Shown piece after piece: positions 51,331 through 58,578 of a stretch of DNA of 64,000 nt. Position numbers and translations under genes: made by a program. Source of the stretch: Myxococcales bacterium (GTDB taxonomy: Bacteria; Myxococcota_A; Polyangia; Polyangiales; Polyangiaceae); NCBI GenBank assembly GCA_016720545.1, contig JADKKK010000036.1:5492-69491 (forward strand), written 5' to 3'. The notes beneath the pieces were generated by a model. The model was not told the DNA's origin, searched no databases, and was given only the letters and a program-made list of their open reading frames with translations. The stretch's first letter is position 1, and the number at the start of each line of letters is the position of its first letter.

Positions 51331-51676
51331 TCAGAACACCAGCGTCTTGTCGGCCCACTGCTGCCAGGTCGTCAGCTCCTCGAGCGAGCTTCGCTTCGTG
51401 CCCTCGGTGAGCTCGGCCTCGGCGATGCCGCGGGCGTCCATGCACGTCCCGCAAATGCCAATCTCGGCGCCGTGGGCCTTTCAGCATCACCTCGAGGTTG
51501 TAATATCCCTGGGGCACCTCCTGGTGCGCTTTCGCACACGAGGCGGCGTCGCCCATGAGAAAAAGCTTCACCTCCTCGCCTTCGCGCTTCGAGAGGGCGC
51601 CCGCGAGACGGAGCGCGTTGAAGCTGCGCTCGGTGCCATAGGGGGGATCGTTCAGGATGAAGAGCGTCTTGGTCAT
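51331..51676 (-). CDS. DsrE/TusD-like sulfur-relay protein, one frameshift
   Basis: MTKTLFILNDPPYGTERSFN, ALRLAGALSKREGEEVKLF and NLEVMLK are clearly DsrE-like. The open frame then turns to nonsense, but dropping one A of an AAA run at about 51483 restores AHGAEIGICGTCMDARGIAE, with the conserved Cys pair and a stop at 51331, giving about 114 residues. This is either a homopolymer error or a very recent loss. DsrE-type proteins carry persulfide sulfur. It overlaps the MFS-rhodanese gene (ATGA). Confidence 0.75.
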
Positions 51677-53265
51677 GATCGTGTTCCTTTGGCGGCGAAC
51701 AGGAGCCAGGCTTGGGTCCCGCCGCAGAGGGACCGGGCCGACGAAAAACCGAGGGCGCGGAGCTGTTCGGCGGCGCGCTCGGAGCGACCCCCGCCCTTGC
51801 CGCACACAGCGACGACGGGCACGCCCCGAGGCAGCTCCGAGGCCCGCTCCCCGAGCGTGTCGAGCGGGACGTTGCGAGCCCCCTCGACGTGCCCTTGCTC
51901 GAACTCCTCGGGCGAGCGCACGTCGACGACGATCGCGGCGGACAGGTGACGGAGCTCGCCGGGCTCCACACACGTGGTCGCGGCTCGCTGGAGGGGACTC
52001 GGCGGCGCGCTCGTCGCGCTCGTCGCGCTCGTCTTGTTCGTCTCGGACATGCGCACGGCGACGACGAGCCCCGAGGCGAACGTGAGCGCCGCGACGATCC
52101 ACATCGCCGAAGGCAGCCCGAGCGCGTCGGCGATCGCCCCGGCGAGGAGCGCGCCGATCGCGTAGCCGAGATCGCGCCAGAGCCGGTACACGCCCACCGA
52201 GGAGGCGCGCCACGAGGGGTGCGCCACGTCGCCGATCGCGGCGAGCAGCGTCGGGTAGACCATCGCGGTGCCCACGCCGAGCAGCGCGGCCCCCGTCGCG
52301 AAGCCCGCGAAGCGGGTCGCGAGGACGACGAACGCGATGCCGACCGACTGGACCCACATCCCCGAGGCGATAAGCCACTTGCGCCCCACGCGATCCGAGA
52401 GTGCGCCGGTGAAGAGCTGCGTGACTCCCCAGGTGGCGGGGTAGATCGCGGCGAGCGTGCCGATCTGCCCGAGGGTCATGCCAGCCGCGGCGAAGAACAG
52501 GGGAAAGAGGCCCCACGCCATGCCGTCGTTCAGATTGTTGACGAGCCCGGCCTGGCTCACGCTGGAGAGGTTCTTGTCGAAGAGCGTGGTGCGCCAGAAC
52601 ACCTCGCGCTGGGTCGGCACGGCCTCCGGCGCGAGCTCGCCGTGGAGCTTCACCTCGGCGGTGACGTGGTGTTTGGTCTCGCGCACGACCAGCGCCGAGA
52701 GCAAGAGGCCGATCGCGACGAACCCGACGCCGAGGTAAAACGGCTCCGGACGAAGCCCGTAGTGTGCGGCGATGAAGCCTGTGGCGAGCGCGCTGCCCGC
52801 GACCGCGAAATACCCAGCGAACTCGTTCACCCCCATCGCGAAGCCGCGCTTCGCCGGGCCCGCGAGATCGATCTTCATGATGACCGTGGTCGACCACGTG
52901 AGCCCCTGGCTGACGCCGAGGAGGGCGTTGGCGAACAGCACCCACGACCAGCTCGGAGCCCACATGAGGAGAAAGGGCACGGGGACGGCGACGAGCCAGC
53001 CCCCGACGAGCACGTGTTTGCGGCCGAACCTGTCGGAGAGGCGCCCGGCGAGGTAATTGGTCAGCGCCTTGGTGACGCCGAACACGACGATGAACGACAG
53101 CACCGCCGAGCGCGCGGCGAGGTGAAACTCCTGCTCGGCGATCGCCGGCAGGATGCTGCGCTCCATGCCGACCATCGCGCCGACGAAGGCGTTGACGACG
53201 ACGAGCAGCGAGAACTGCCCTAGGTTCTCGCGGAGGCCGAGTCGGACCGGGCTCGTCGCGCTCAT
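51673..53265 (-). CDS. MFS transporter fused to a rhodanese domain
   Basis: 530 residues. Twelve helices with MFS motifs (GRLSDRFGRKHVLVGG after TM2, GALSDRVGRKWLIASG after TM8), then a C-terminal rhodanese: AAIVVDVRSPEEFEQGHVEGARNVPL, with catalytic Cys in VVAVCGKGGGRS. It may export or import sulfite, thiosulfate or a sulfur-linked compound, with the rhodanese taking up sulfane sulfur at the inner face. The stop overlaps the DsrE start (ATGA); its own start overlaps the ArsR-rhodanese stop. Confidence 0.85.
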   Translation of the reverse strand: MSATSPVRLGLRENLGQFSLLVVVNAFVGAMVGMERSILPAIAEQEFHLAARSAVLSFIVVFGVTKALTNYLAGRLSDRFGRKHVLVGGWLVAVPVPFLLMWAPSWSWVLFANALLGVSQGLTWSTTVIMKIDLAGPAKRGFAMGVNEFAGYFAVAGSALATGFIAAHYGLRPEPFYLGVGFVAIGLLLSALVVRETKHHVTAEVKLHGELAPEAVPTQREVFWRTTLFDKNLSSVSQAGLVNNLNDGMAWGLFPLFFAAAGMTLGQIGTLAAIYPATWGVTQLFTGALSDRVGRKWLIASGMWVQSVGIAFVVLATRFAGFATGAALLGVGTAMVYPTLLAAIGDVAHPSWRASSVGVYRLWRDLGYAIGALLAGAIADALGLPSAMWIVAALTFASGLVVAVRMSETNKTSATSATSAPPSPLQRAATTCVEPGELRHLSAAIVVDVRSPEEFEQGHVEGARNVPLDTLGERASELPRGVPVVAVCGKGGGRSERAAEQLRALGFSSARSLCGGTQAWLLFAAKGTRS

Positions 53266-53963
53266 GAGCGAGCTCTCCTTCCAGCGCCGCCTTCACGGTG
53301 CGCCTCGGTCCGAAAGCCGCGGGCGCGCCAGTCGACGACGCCTTGCTCCATGCGGTGGGCCTTGAAGCCCTTCTTTCGGAGGAGCTCGACGGCCTCGACC
53401 GCCATCACGCAATACGGCCCGCGGCAGTAGGCGACGACCTCGCGGCCCTTCGGAAGCTCCCTCACGCGGTCCGCGAGCTCGGCGACCGGAATCGAGAGCG
53501 CGCCCGGGATGTGACCCGCGCGGTACTCCTCCGGTGGTCGCACGTCGAGGACGGTGACCTCGCCGCTCCGCACGCGTCGAAGCAGCTCCTCGCCCTCGAC
53601 GGCCTCCATGGCGCCGCGCGCGTCGAAGTAGTCGCGCGTGACCTGCTCGACCTCGGCGAGCCGGGACTCGGCGAGGCTGCGCAGAGAGAAGAAGAAGGTG
53701 CAGACCTCGTCGTCGGCCAGCCGGTACTCCACGTAGAGGCCTTTCTTCTCTGCGTCGACGAGGCGGGCGGCGCGCAGGACCTGCAGGTGCTGCGAGGCGT
53801 TCGCGACCGAGATGCCCGCGTGGCTGGCGAGCGCCTCGACCGTACGCGGACCCTGGCAGAGGAGGTCGAGCAGCTCGATGCGCTTCGGCGCCGAGACGGC
53901 CTTCCCGAGGCGCGCGAACTGCTCGTAGATGGCGTCCTTGAAGCGCCGAGAGGGCGTGGTCAT
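53262..53963 (-). CDS. ArsR-family repressor fused to a rhodanese domain
   Basis: 233 residues. The N-terminal winged helix (RIELLDLLCQGPRTVEALASHAGISVANASQHLQVLRAARLVDAEKKGLYVEY) is ArsR. The C-terminal half is a rhodanese (VTVLDVRPPEEYRAGHIPGALSIPV) with catalytic Cys in VVAYCRGPYCVMA. The ArsR domain shows no obvious metal-binding C-x-C; the rhodanese Cys may sense sulfane sulfur directly. It is the first gene of the sulfur operon, so it likely controls its own synthesis and that of the transport and sulfur-relay genes. Confidence 0.85.
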   Translation of the reverse strand: MTTPSRRFKDAIYEQFARLGKAVSAPKRIELLDLLCQGPRTVEALASHAGISVANASQHLQVLRAARLVDAEKKGLYVEYRLADDEVCTFFFSLRSLAESRLAEVEQVTRDYFDARGAMEAVEGEELLRRVRSGEVTVLDVRPPEEYRAGHIPGALSIPVAELADRVRELPKGREVVAYCRGPYCVMAVEAVELLRKKGFKAHRMEQGVVDWRARGFRTEAHREGGAGRRARS

Positions 53964-53998
53964 AGTTCAATCATTAGCGCAACTGCTTGAATAGTCAA
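53964..53998 (-). promoter_or_regulatory. Promoter with dyad before the sulfur operon
   Basis: On the minus strand TTGACT (53998-53993), a 17-base gap and AATGAT (53975-53970), ending six bases from the ATG at 53963, so the transcript is likely leaderless. The region ATTCAAGC ... GATTGAAC holds a TTCAA/TTGAA dyad that overlaps both promoter boxes. This fits an ArsR-type operator for self-repression. Confidence 0.55.
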
Positions 53999-54212
53999 GG
54001 GGCCGACCGTCACGGCGGCCCTCGCGGCCCTCCACACCACGTTCGCCCCGGCGCCGCTTCGTCCCCTCCGGGCACTTGCAGGGAGGATCGAGGCCTGCCG
54101 ACTCGCGGACCGTCCGTGGACACGCCTCCGCCGTCCGTGACGCCCGCCCGCGGGGAATTCCTGCGTAGAACCGCGAGGAGCCCGTCGGCATCGCGCTTGC
54201 TCTGCAGCGGTC

Positions 54213-55640
54213 ATGGTCTCCGTGCTGCTCCGCTTCGACCGTGGGACCCTCTGCATCGAGGGGTACCCCGACGCCGCGACGCTGCCCGGAGTCCTGTGGG
54301 ACCCGCGGGCCTGCGCGTTCCGCGCGCCTGCGCACGCGGCCCCTTCCATCGTGGCCGAGCTCCGCGACCGCGGCCTCGAGGTCGACCGCCTCCCCTGGCC
54401 GGCGAGCCGGCTCGACGAGCCTGACGAGCCTGGCGAGCCTGGCGAGCCTGGCGAGCGCGTGTGGCTCCCCCCCACGCTCCGGCCTTACCAGCAGAGCGCG
54501 CTCGACGCGTGGCTCGCGTTCGACCGTCGCGGCGTCGTGGTGGTCCCGACAGGCGGGGGCAAGACGCGAATCGCCCTCGCCGCGATGGCCCTCACGAGGG
54601 CGCCCACCGCGGTCCTCTGCCCCACGCGGGCGCTGCTCGAGCAGTGGAGAGGGGAGATCGCGAAGGTCTATCGGGCGCCCGTCGGCGTCGTCGGGGACGG
54701 AGAGCGGCGCGTCGAGGCGCTGACCGTGATGACGTTCGAGAGCGCGTATCGACAAATGGACGCGCTCGGCGACCGGTTCGCGCTGCTCGTCGTCGACGAG
54801 GCGCACCACTTCGCGTCCGGCGCGCGGAGCGAGGCGCTGGAGACCACGACGGCTCCGTTCCGGCTCGGGCTGACCGCCACGGCCCCCGCGCCGCCTCGCC
54901 GGGACGGCGAGCGCGGGCACCTCGATGCGCTCGTGGGGCGGGTGGTCAGCGAGGTGAGCCTCGAGTCGCTCCTCGGCACGCACCTCGCCGATCTCGACAT
55001 GGTGCGGGTGTCGGTCGCGCTCACGCGCAGGGAACGTGAAGAGTACCTCCGTCTCAGCGAGCCCCTCCTCGCCCTCGCGCGCGTCTTCCGCCGCACGAAC
55101 CCCCACGGTGACTGGGCGGCGCTCGTCGCCGCGCTGTCGGAGAGCGACGCGGGGCGCGCGGCGCTCCGCGCGTTTCGGCGCGCCACGGATCTCTGCTCGC
55201 TCCCAGAGGCGAAGCTCACGACGACCCTCCGCCTCATCGAGCGTCACGCCCACCAGGGCGACAAGGTCCTCATCTTCACGCAGAGCGTGGACGACGCCTA
55301 CCGGATAGGCCACGAGGCGCTCGCGCCCGTGCTCAGCGCGGAGACCTCCCGCGAGGAGCGCGACCACCTCCTCGCGGGCTTTCGCGCCGGCGCGCTCCGT
55401 GTGCTCGTGTCCGCGCGCGTCCTGAACGAGGGGCTCGACGTGCCAGACGCCCGCGTGGCGATCCTCGCGGGAGGCTCGCTCGGGACGCGAGAGCTCGTGC
55501 AGCGCGTGGGGCGCGTCCTCCGCGCGGCGCCCGGGAAGCGGGCCCTCGTGTACGAGCTCACCACCGCCGACACGATCGAAGAGCGCCGCGCGGCGCGGAG
55601 GAGAGCGCACCTTGTTGCCACATTCCCTGCTCTCGGTTGA
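54213..55640 (+). CDS. XPB-type DNA helicase
   Basis: 475 residues. A short N-terminal domain (VLLRFDRGTLCIEGYPDAATL), a 9-bp repeat coding D/G-E-P, then PTLRPYQQSALDAWLA, Walker A VVVVPTGGGKTRIA, PTRALLEQWRGEI, DEAHHF, RLGLTATAP, and C-terminal VLIFTQSVDDAYRIG, SARVLNEGLDVPDA, QRVGRVLR. The helicase core and the 'PTRALLEQW' style match the XPB/RAD25 group. It overlaps the DUF790 gene by 29 bases. In archaea XPB works with the Bax1 nuclease in nucleotide excision repair, so a repair role is likely. Confidence 0.8.
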   Translation: MVSVLLRFDRGTLCIEGYPDAATLPGVLWDPRACAFRAPAHAAPSIVAELRDRGLEVDRLPWPASRLDEPDEPGEPGEPGERVWLPPTLRPYQQSALDAWLAFDRRGVVVVPTGGGKTRIALAAMALTRAPTAVLCPTRALLEQWRGEIAKVYRAPVGVVGDGERRVEALTVMTFESAYRQMDALGDRFALLVVDEAHHFASGARSEALETTTAPFRLGLTATAPAPPRRDGERGHLDALVGRVVSEVSLESLLGTHLADLDMVRVSVALTRREREEYLRLSEPLLALARVFRRTNPHGDWAALVAALSESDAGRAALRAFRRATDLCSLPEAKLTTTLRLIERHAHQGDKVLIFTQSVDDAYRIGHEALAPVLSAETSREERDHLLAGFRAGALRVLVSARVLNEGLDVPDARVAILAGGSLGTRELVQRVGRVLRAAPGKRALVYELTTADTIEERRAARRRAHLVATFPALG

Positions 55641-56892
55641 GCCGTACGCCGCACGCGCCGCCTTCGCCGAGCCACGCGCTGGGCGGGGGCAGACGGCACA
55701 GACGGGGCAGGCGGCCACACCGCTCGTCGCGCCGCGCTACCTCGGCTCGCGCGACGAGGTGTGGGTCGCGCGCGCGCTCCAGGAGCTCTCCGATCTCGAG
55801 GGGCGCCGGGACGCCGAGATCGACCACGCCTGGGGCGAGACCATCGAGCCCACGCTGCGCCAAATGGGGGCGCGGAGGCGCGCCGCGATGGGCATCAAGG
55901 CCCTGCTCGATCGCCTCCAGACGAGCGCCGTCTCGGCGGCCGCGGATCCGCGGCGCATTCGCGAGGTCGTCTTCGCGCTCTCCTCGCAGGCCAGCCGACG
56001 CCCCCGAGCCGCCGTGCTCGAGGCGGCCGCCAACGTGCTCTTGCTCACCCCACGTGAGGTCGAAGACGGCTTGTTCGCCGACCGCGAGGGTGCGCGAAAG
56101 CGAGCGGGGATCCCGACGGGGCTCTCGGCCGCGTCGCTCGTGGAGAAGTACAACCTGGCGCTGGTCCAAGGGCTCCTCCTCCGGGCAGAGTGGGTCGGCG
56201 TCGACCTCCGCGAGTCGATCCGCGCGGTGGTCCGCTACGCCAAGCTGCGGGGCCTCCTGGCAGACTTCTCTCCAGGGCCGGACCCGGAGACGCTCCGCAT
56301 GGGCATCTCCGGGCCACTCTCGCTCTTCCGGAAGACACTCAAATACGGGCGCGCGCTGGCCACGTTCTTCCCCACGCTGACGGCGACGCACTCCTTCTCG
56401 CTGGGGGCCAACTGCCGGTTACGAGAGCGGGCGAGCTCGCCTGAGGGGACCGTGCGCGTGGTCGTGGACCACCACGCGCCGCTGCCGAGGACCCACGCCC
56501 TCTCCCCCGAGTCCGACAGCGCGGTGGAGCGGGCCCTCATCCGCGACCTACGCCGGAGCGGATCGGGGTGGACCATCCACCGGGAGACACGGGCGCTCCG
56601 GGCCGGGCGTCACCTGGTGTTCCCCGACTTCGCGCTTCGTCGCGGCGCCGACGAGGTGCTCGTGGAGGTCGTCGGCTATTACACGCGCGAGTACCTCACG
56701 AGAAAGCGCGCGTCGCTCCAGCAGGCCTCCGTCAGGAACCTGGTGGTCTGCGTGGACACCGAGCTCGACTGCGGCGAGGGCGCCTTTGGCGAGCAGGCGT
56801 TCGTGCCGTTTCGGAAGCGCGTGGATGTGCGGGCGCTGCTCGCGGCGGCAGAGGGGGTAGCGCGGAAGAGCGACGGCGCGCGGGTCCCGTGA
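55612..56892 (+). CDS. DUF790 (Bax1-like) nuclease, partner of XPB
   Basis: 426 residues; the TTG at 55612 lies inside the helicase gene and the true start may be later. The N-terminus SLLSVEPYAARAAFAEPRA continues into a DUF790 region: DEVWVARALQELSDLEGR, GIKALLDRL, LVEKYNLALVQGLLLRAEW, YAKLRGLLADF, KTLKYGRALATFFP, and the C-terminal PD-(D/E)xK-like part HLVFPDFALRRGADEVLVEVVGYYTREYLTRK. D in PDFAL and E in VEVVGYY fit a nuclease site. In archaea Bax1 cuts beside the bubble opened by XPB. The overlapping order supports a functional pair. Confidence 0.8.
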   Translation: MLPHSLLSVEPYAARAAFAEPRAGRGQTAQTGQAATPLVAPRYLGSRDEVWVARALQELSDLEGRRDAEIDHAWGETIEPTLRQMGARRRAAMGIKALLDRLQTSAVSAAADPRRIREVVFALSSQASRRPRAAVLEAAANVLLLTPREVEDGLFADREGARKRAGIPTGLSAASLVEKYNLALVQGLLLRAEWVGVDLRESIRAVVRYAKLRGLLADFSPGPDPETLRMGISGPLSLFRKTLKYGRALATFFPTLTATHSFSLGANCRLRERASSPEGTVRVVVDHHAPLPRTHALSPESDSAVERALIRDLRRSGSGWTIHRETRALRAGRHLVFPDFALRRGADEVLVEVVGYYTREYLTRKRASLQQASVRNLVVCVDTELDCGEGAFGEQAFVPFRKRVDVRALLAAAEGVARKSDGARVP

Positions 56893-56917
56893 CGCGGGGG
56901 CGTCGCGGGGCCCTCAG

Positions 56918-56960
56918 CTAAATCAGCGGTCGTGATCTTCGATCAAACCCGCTGATTTAG
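56918..56960. terminator. Bidirectional terminator hairpin
   Basis: A perfect 12-bp inverted repeat, CTAAATCAGCGG (56918-56929) and CCGCTGATTTAG (56949-56960), with a 19-base loop, stands between the convergent DUF790 and Uma2 genes. The AT-rich stem stands out in this DNA. No long U-tract follows, so its efficiency is uncertain. Confidence 0.6.
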
Positions 56961-57028
56961 CCTGACTTGTCATCGGAGGACTCCGTCCTCCGCCCCACGG
57001 GCGGAGCCCGCTGGGGCCCCACCTCCTG

Positions 57029-57050
57029 GTTTTGGGTCCCGGCCCAAAAC
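57029..57050. terminator. Second hairpin, 8-bp stem and 6-base loop
   Basis: GTTTTGGG (57029-57036), loop TCCCGG, CCCAAAAC (57043-57050). The stem is perfect and the outer arm is A/T-rich, so an intrinsic terminator working on either strand is likely, closest to the stop of the Uma2 gene at 57087. Confidence 0.55.
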
Positions 57051-57086
57051 GGCCGCGTTGCCCGTGTCAGAATCACGCTCGGCGAT

Positions 57087-57644
57087 TTAGCGCGACCACC
57101 ACGCCGCGAGCTCGAGCTCCACGGCGTCGAACGGGGCCACGCGCACCCGGTCGTCGTCCTCGTGGGTCGCGATGAGCAGGTAGCGGTCACCTTCGATGCG
57201 AAACGCCTCGAGCGTCTTCGCCGCCGGGTCCACGAGCCAGAGATACGAGACGTGCTCACGCGCGTAGACGCGCCGCTTCGGACCGCGGTCGAGCTTGCTT
57301 GTGCTCGGGGAGAGCACCTCGCAGGCCCAGTCGGGTGGCATCGTGAAGTGGGGGGCTTCGGGCATCTCGGGCATGCGCTCGCGGCGCCATCCCGCGAGAT
57401 CTGGCACCACGATGTCGCTGCCGAGGTGGAGCTCGGGCTCGTCGAAGATGAGCCACCCGCCGGGCCCACCGCGGCCGCGATCGAACGGCCCGCCGATGTC
57501 GATCCCCATGAGCGAGGCGGCCCGCGCGTGAGGGCTGCCCGGCCGGGGATGAACGTGGAGCACGCCCTCGACGATCTGCGCGAGCTTGCGGTCGGGCACG
57601 GCGAGCAGGTCGTCGTACGTCGCGTGGCGCTGCGCCTGGGACAT
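57087..57644 (-). CDS. Uma2-family nuclease-fold protein
   Basis: 185 residues. HATYDDLLAVPDRKLAQIVEG, SPHARAASLMGIDIG, LGSDIVVPDLAGWR, PDWACEVLSPSTSKLDRGPKRRVYAREHVSYLWLVDPAAKTLEAF: a complete Uma2 (DUF820) core with P-D-L, E-V-L-S-P-S-T and K at 'DRGPKRR'. The PD-(D/E)xK-like triad appears intact. Function unknown in spite of its abundance. No partner gene overlaps it; the next gene on the strand is another Uma2. Confidence 0.75.
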   Translation of the reverse strand: MSQAQRHATYDDLLAVPDRKLAQIVEGVLHVHPRPGSPHARAASLMGIDIGGPFDRGRGGPGGWLIFDEPELHLGSDIVVPDLAGWRRERMPEMPEAPHFTMPPDWACEVLSPSTSKLDRGPKRRVYAREHVSYLWLVDPAAKTLEAFRIEGDRYLLIATHEDDDRVRVAPFDAVELELAAWWSR

Positions 57645-57692
57645 GGCTCAGCCTAACACGCGCGCGGCCTCGTAGAACGCGTCAGCCAACAG

Positions 57693-58490
57693 TCAGTCAA
57701 ACACCGCGTCGAGCGAGCCCTCGGTGACGCCGCGTCGGAGCCACGTGTCGAGCACCGCGGCGTCGCGACAGGCGAGCACGCGGGCCCGAAGAGCTTCGGG
57801 CACGGCCCAGCCGCGGGCCGCGAGGACGCCGAGCACCGCGCTGGCGCGGCCTTCTTCGCGGCCTTCTTCGCGGCCCTCTTCGCGGCCTTCTTCGCGGCCT
57901 TCTTCGCGGACCGCGTCGAGGCTTCCATACCCCGCCCGCTGGAGCAGGTTGCGAAGCGTGCCCTCGTGCGCGGCCTTGCGGTCCCACAGCGCCTCGGCTC
58001 GGACAGGGTTCTGGAGCACGCCGGGCGCGAACAGCTCGTCGCCGGTGCTCTTCACGATCGGGTCTTTGCCCGGTTCGTAGATCTCCACGCGGCGCGGGCC
58101 CACGAGGCGGACGACCCACACCCAGCGGGTCCCCGCCTCCAGCAAGTCCGCGATCTTGGACTGCAACGAGGCCTCGTCTTGCCCGGTGCCTGCGTACTCC
58201 AGCGCGAGCGGGGGCGCGCCCTTGATCCAGCCCGGCTGATCGGGGACCCCCACGGACACGTCGGGGGCGCGCAGCGTGTCGTCCGAAGGGGCGAAGCCCG
58301 CGTCCACGCCGGCCGACTCGACCGCCGGGTCCGAGTCCAAGAGCTCGAACGCGTAGCCCGTCCCACGCGCCCCTGCGCCGCCTGTGGGCGCGCAATAGAT
58401 GGCGTTCCCACGAGAGAGCTCGTGACGATCGCCGGGCGCGATATCGTGCGTGCGAAAGGGGCCTCGCTCGGGCTTGGGGCTGTGGGCCAT
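57693..58490 (-). CDS. Uma2-like protein with R-E-E-G repeat
   Basis: 265 residues from the ATG at 58490. FAPSDDTLRAPDVSVGVPDQPGWIKGAPPLALEYAGTGQDEASLQSKIADLLEAGTRWVWVVRLVGPRRVEIY is a Uma2-like core (P-D-V, E-Y, and K in Q-S-K). After WDRKAAHEGTLRNLLQRAGY comes an REEGREEG... repeat of about five units, then VLGVLAARGWAVPEALRARVLACRDAAVLDTWLRRGV, which resembles the C-terminal helices of 'REEG' transposase-like/PDDEXK proteins. The repeat may be a helical linker. Separate from 57087-57644. Confidence 0.65.
   Translation of the reverse strand: MAHSPKPERGPFRTHDIAPGDRHELSRGNAIYCAPTGGAGARGTGYAFELLDSDPAVESAGVDAGFAPSDDTLRAPDVSVGVPDQPGWIKGAPPLALEYAGTGQDEASLQSKIADLLEAGTRWVWVVRLVGPRRVEIYEPGKDPIVKSTGDELFAPGVLQNPVRAEALWDRKAAHEGTLRNLLQRAGYGSLDAVREEGREEGREEGREEGREEGRASAVLGVLAARGWAVPEALRARVLACRDAAVLDTWLRRGVTEGSLDAVFD
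57846..57909 (-). repeat. 12-bp tandem repeat coding R-E-E-G
   Basis: About five units of GCGGCCTTCTTC (one with CTC in place of TTC) inside the Uma2-like gene at 57693. In frame; likely variable in number. It lies at the start of the C-terminal helix and may set the spacing between two domains. Confidence 0.75.
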
Positions 58491-58578
58491 CACCTCAAAG
58501 GATAGCGACGGGGGCACGCCACGTCGAGCGCCGCTCCGTCCCGGTCTTGACGGCCCCACACGCCTCGCCTAGCGACGC

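Noticed and set aside
57693..58490. Transposase of an insertion sequence
   Set aside because: The R-E-E-G C-terminus is seen in transposase-like nuclease families, but no terminal inverted repeats or target duplications were found and the core is Uma2-like.
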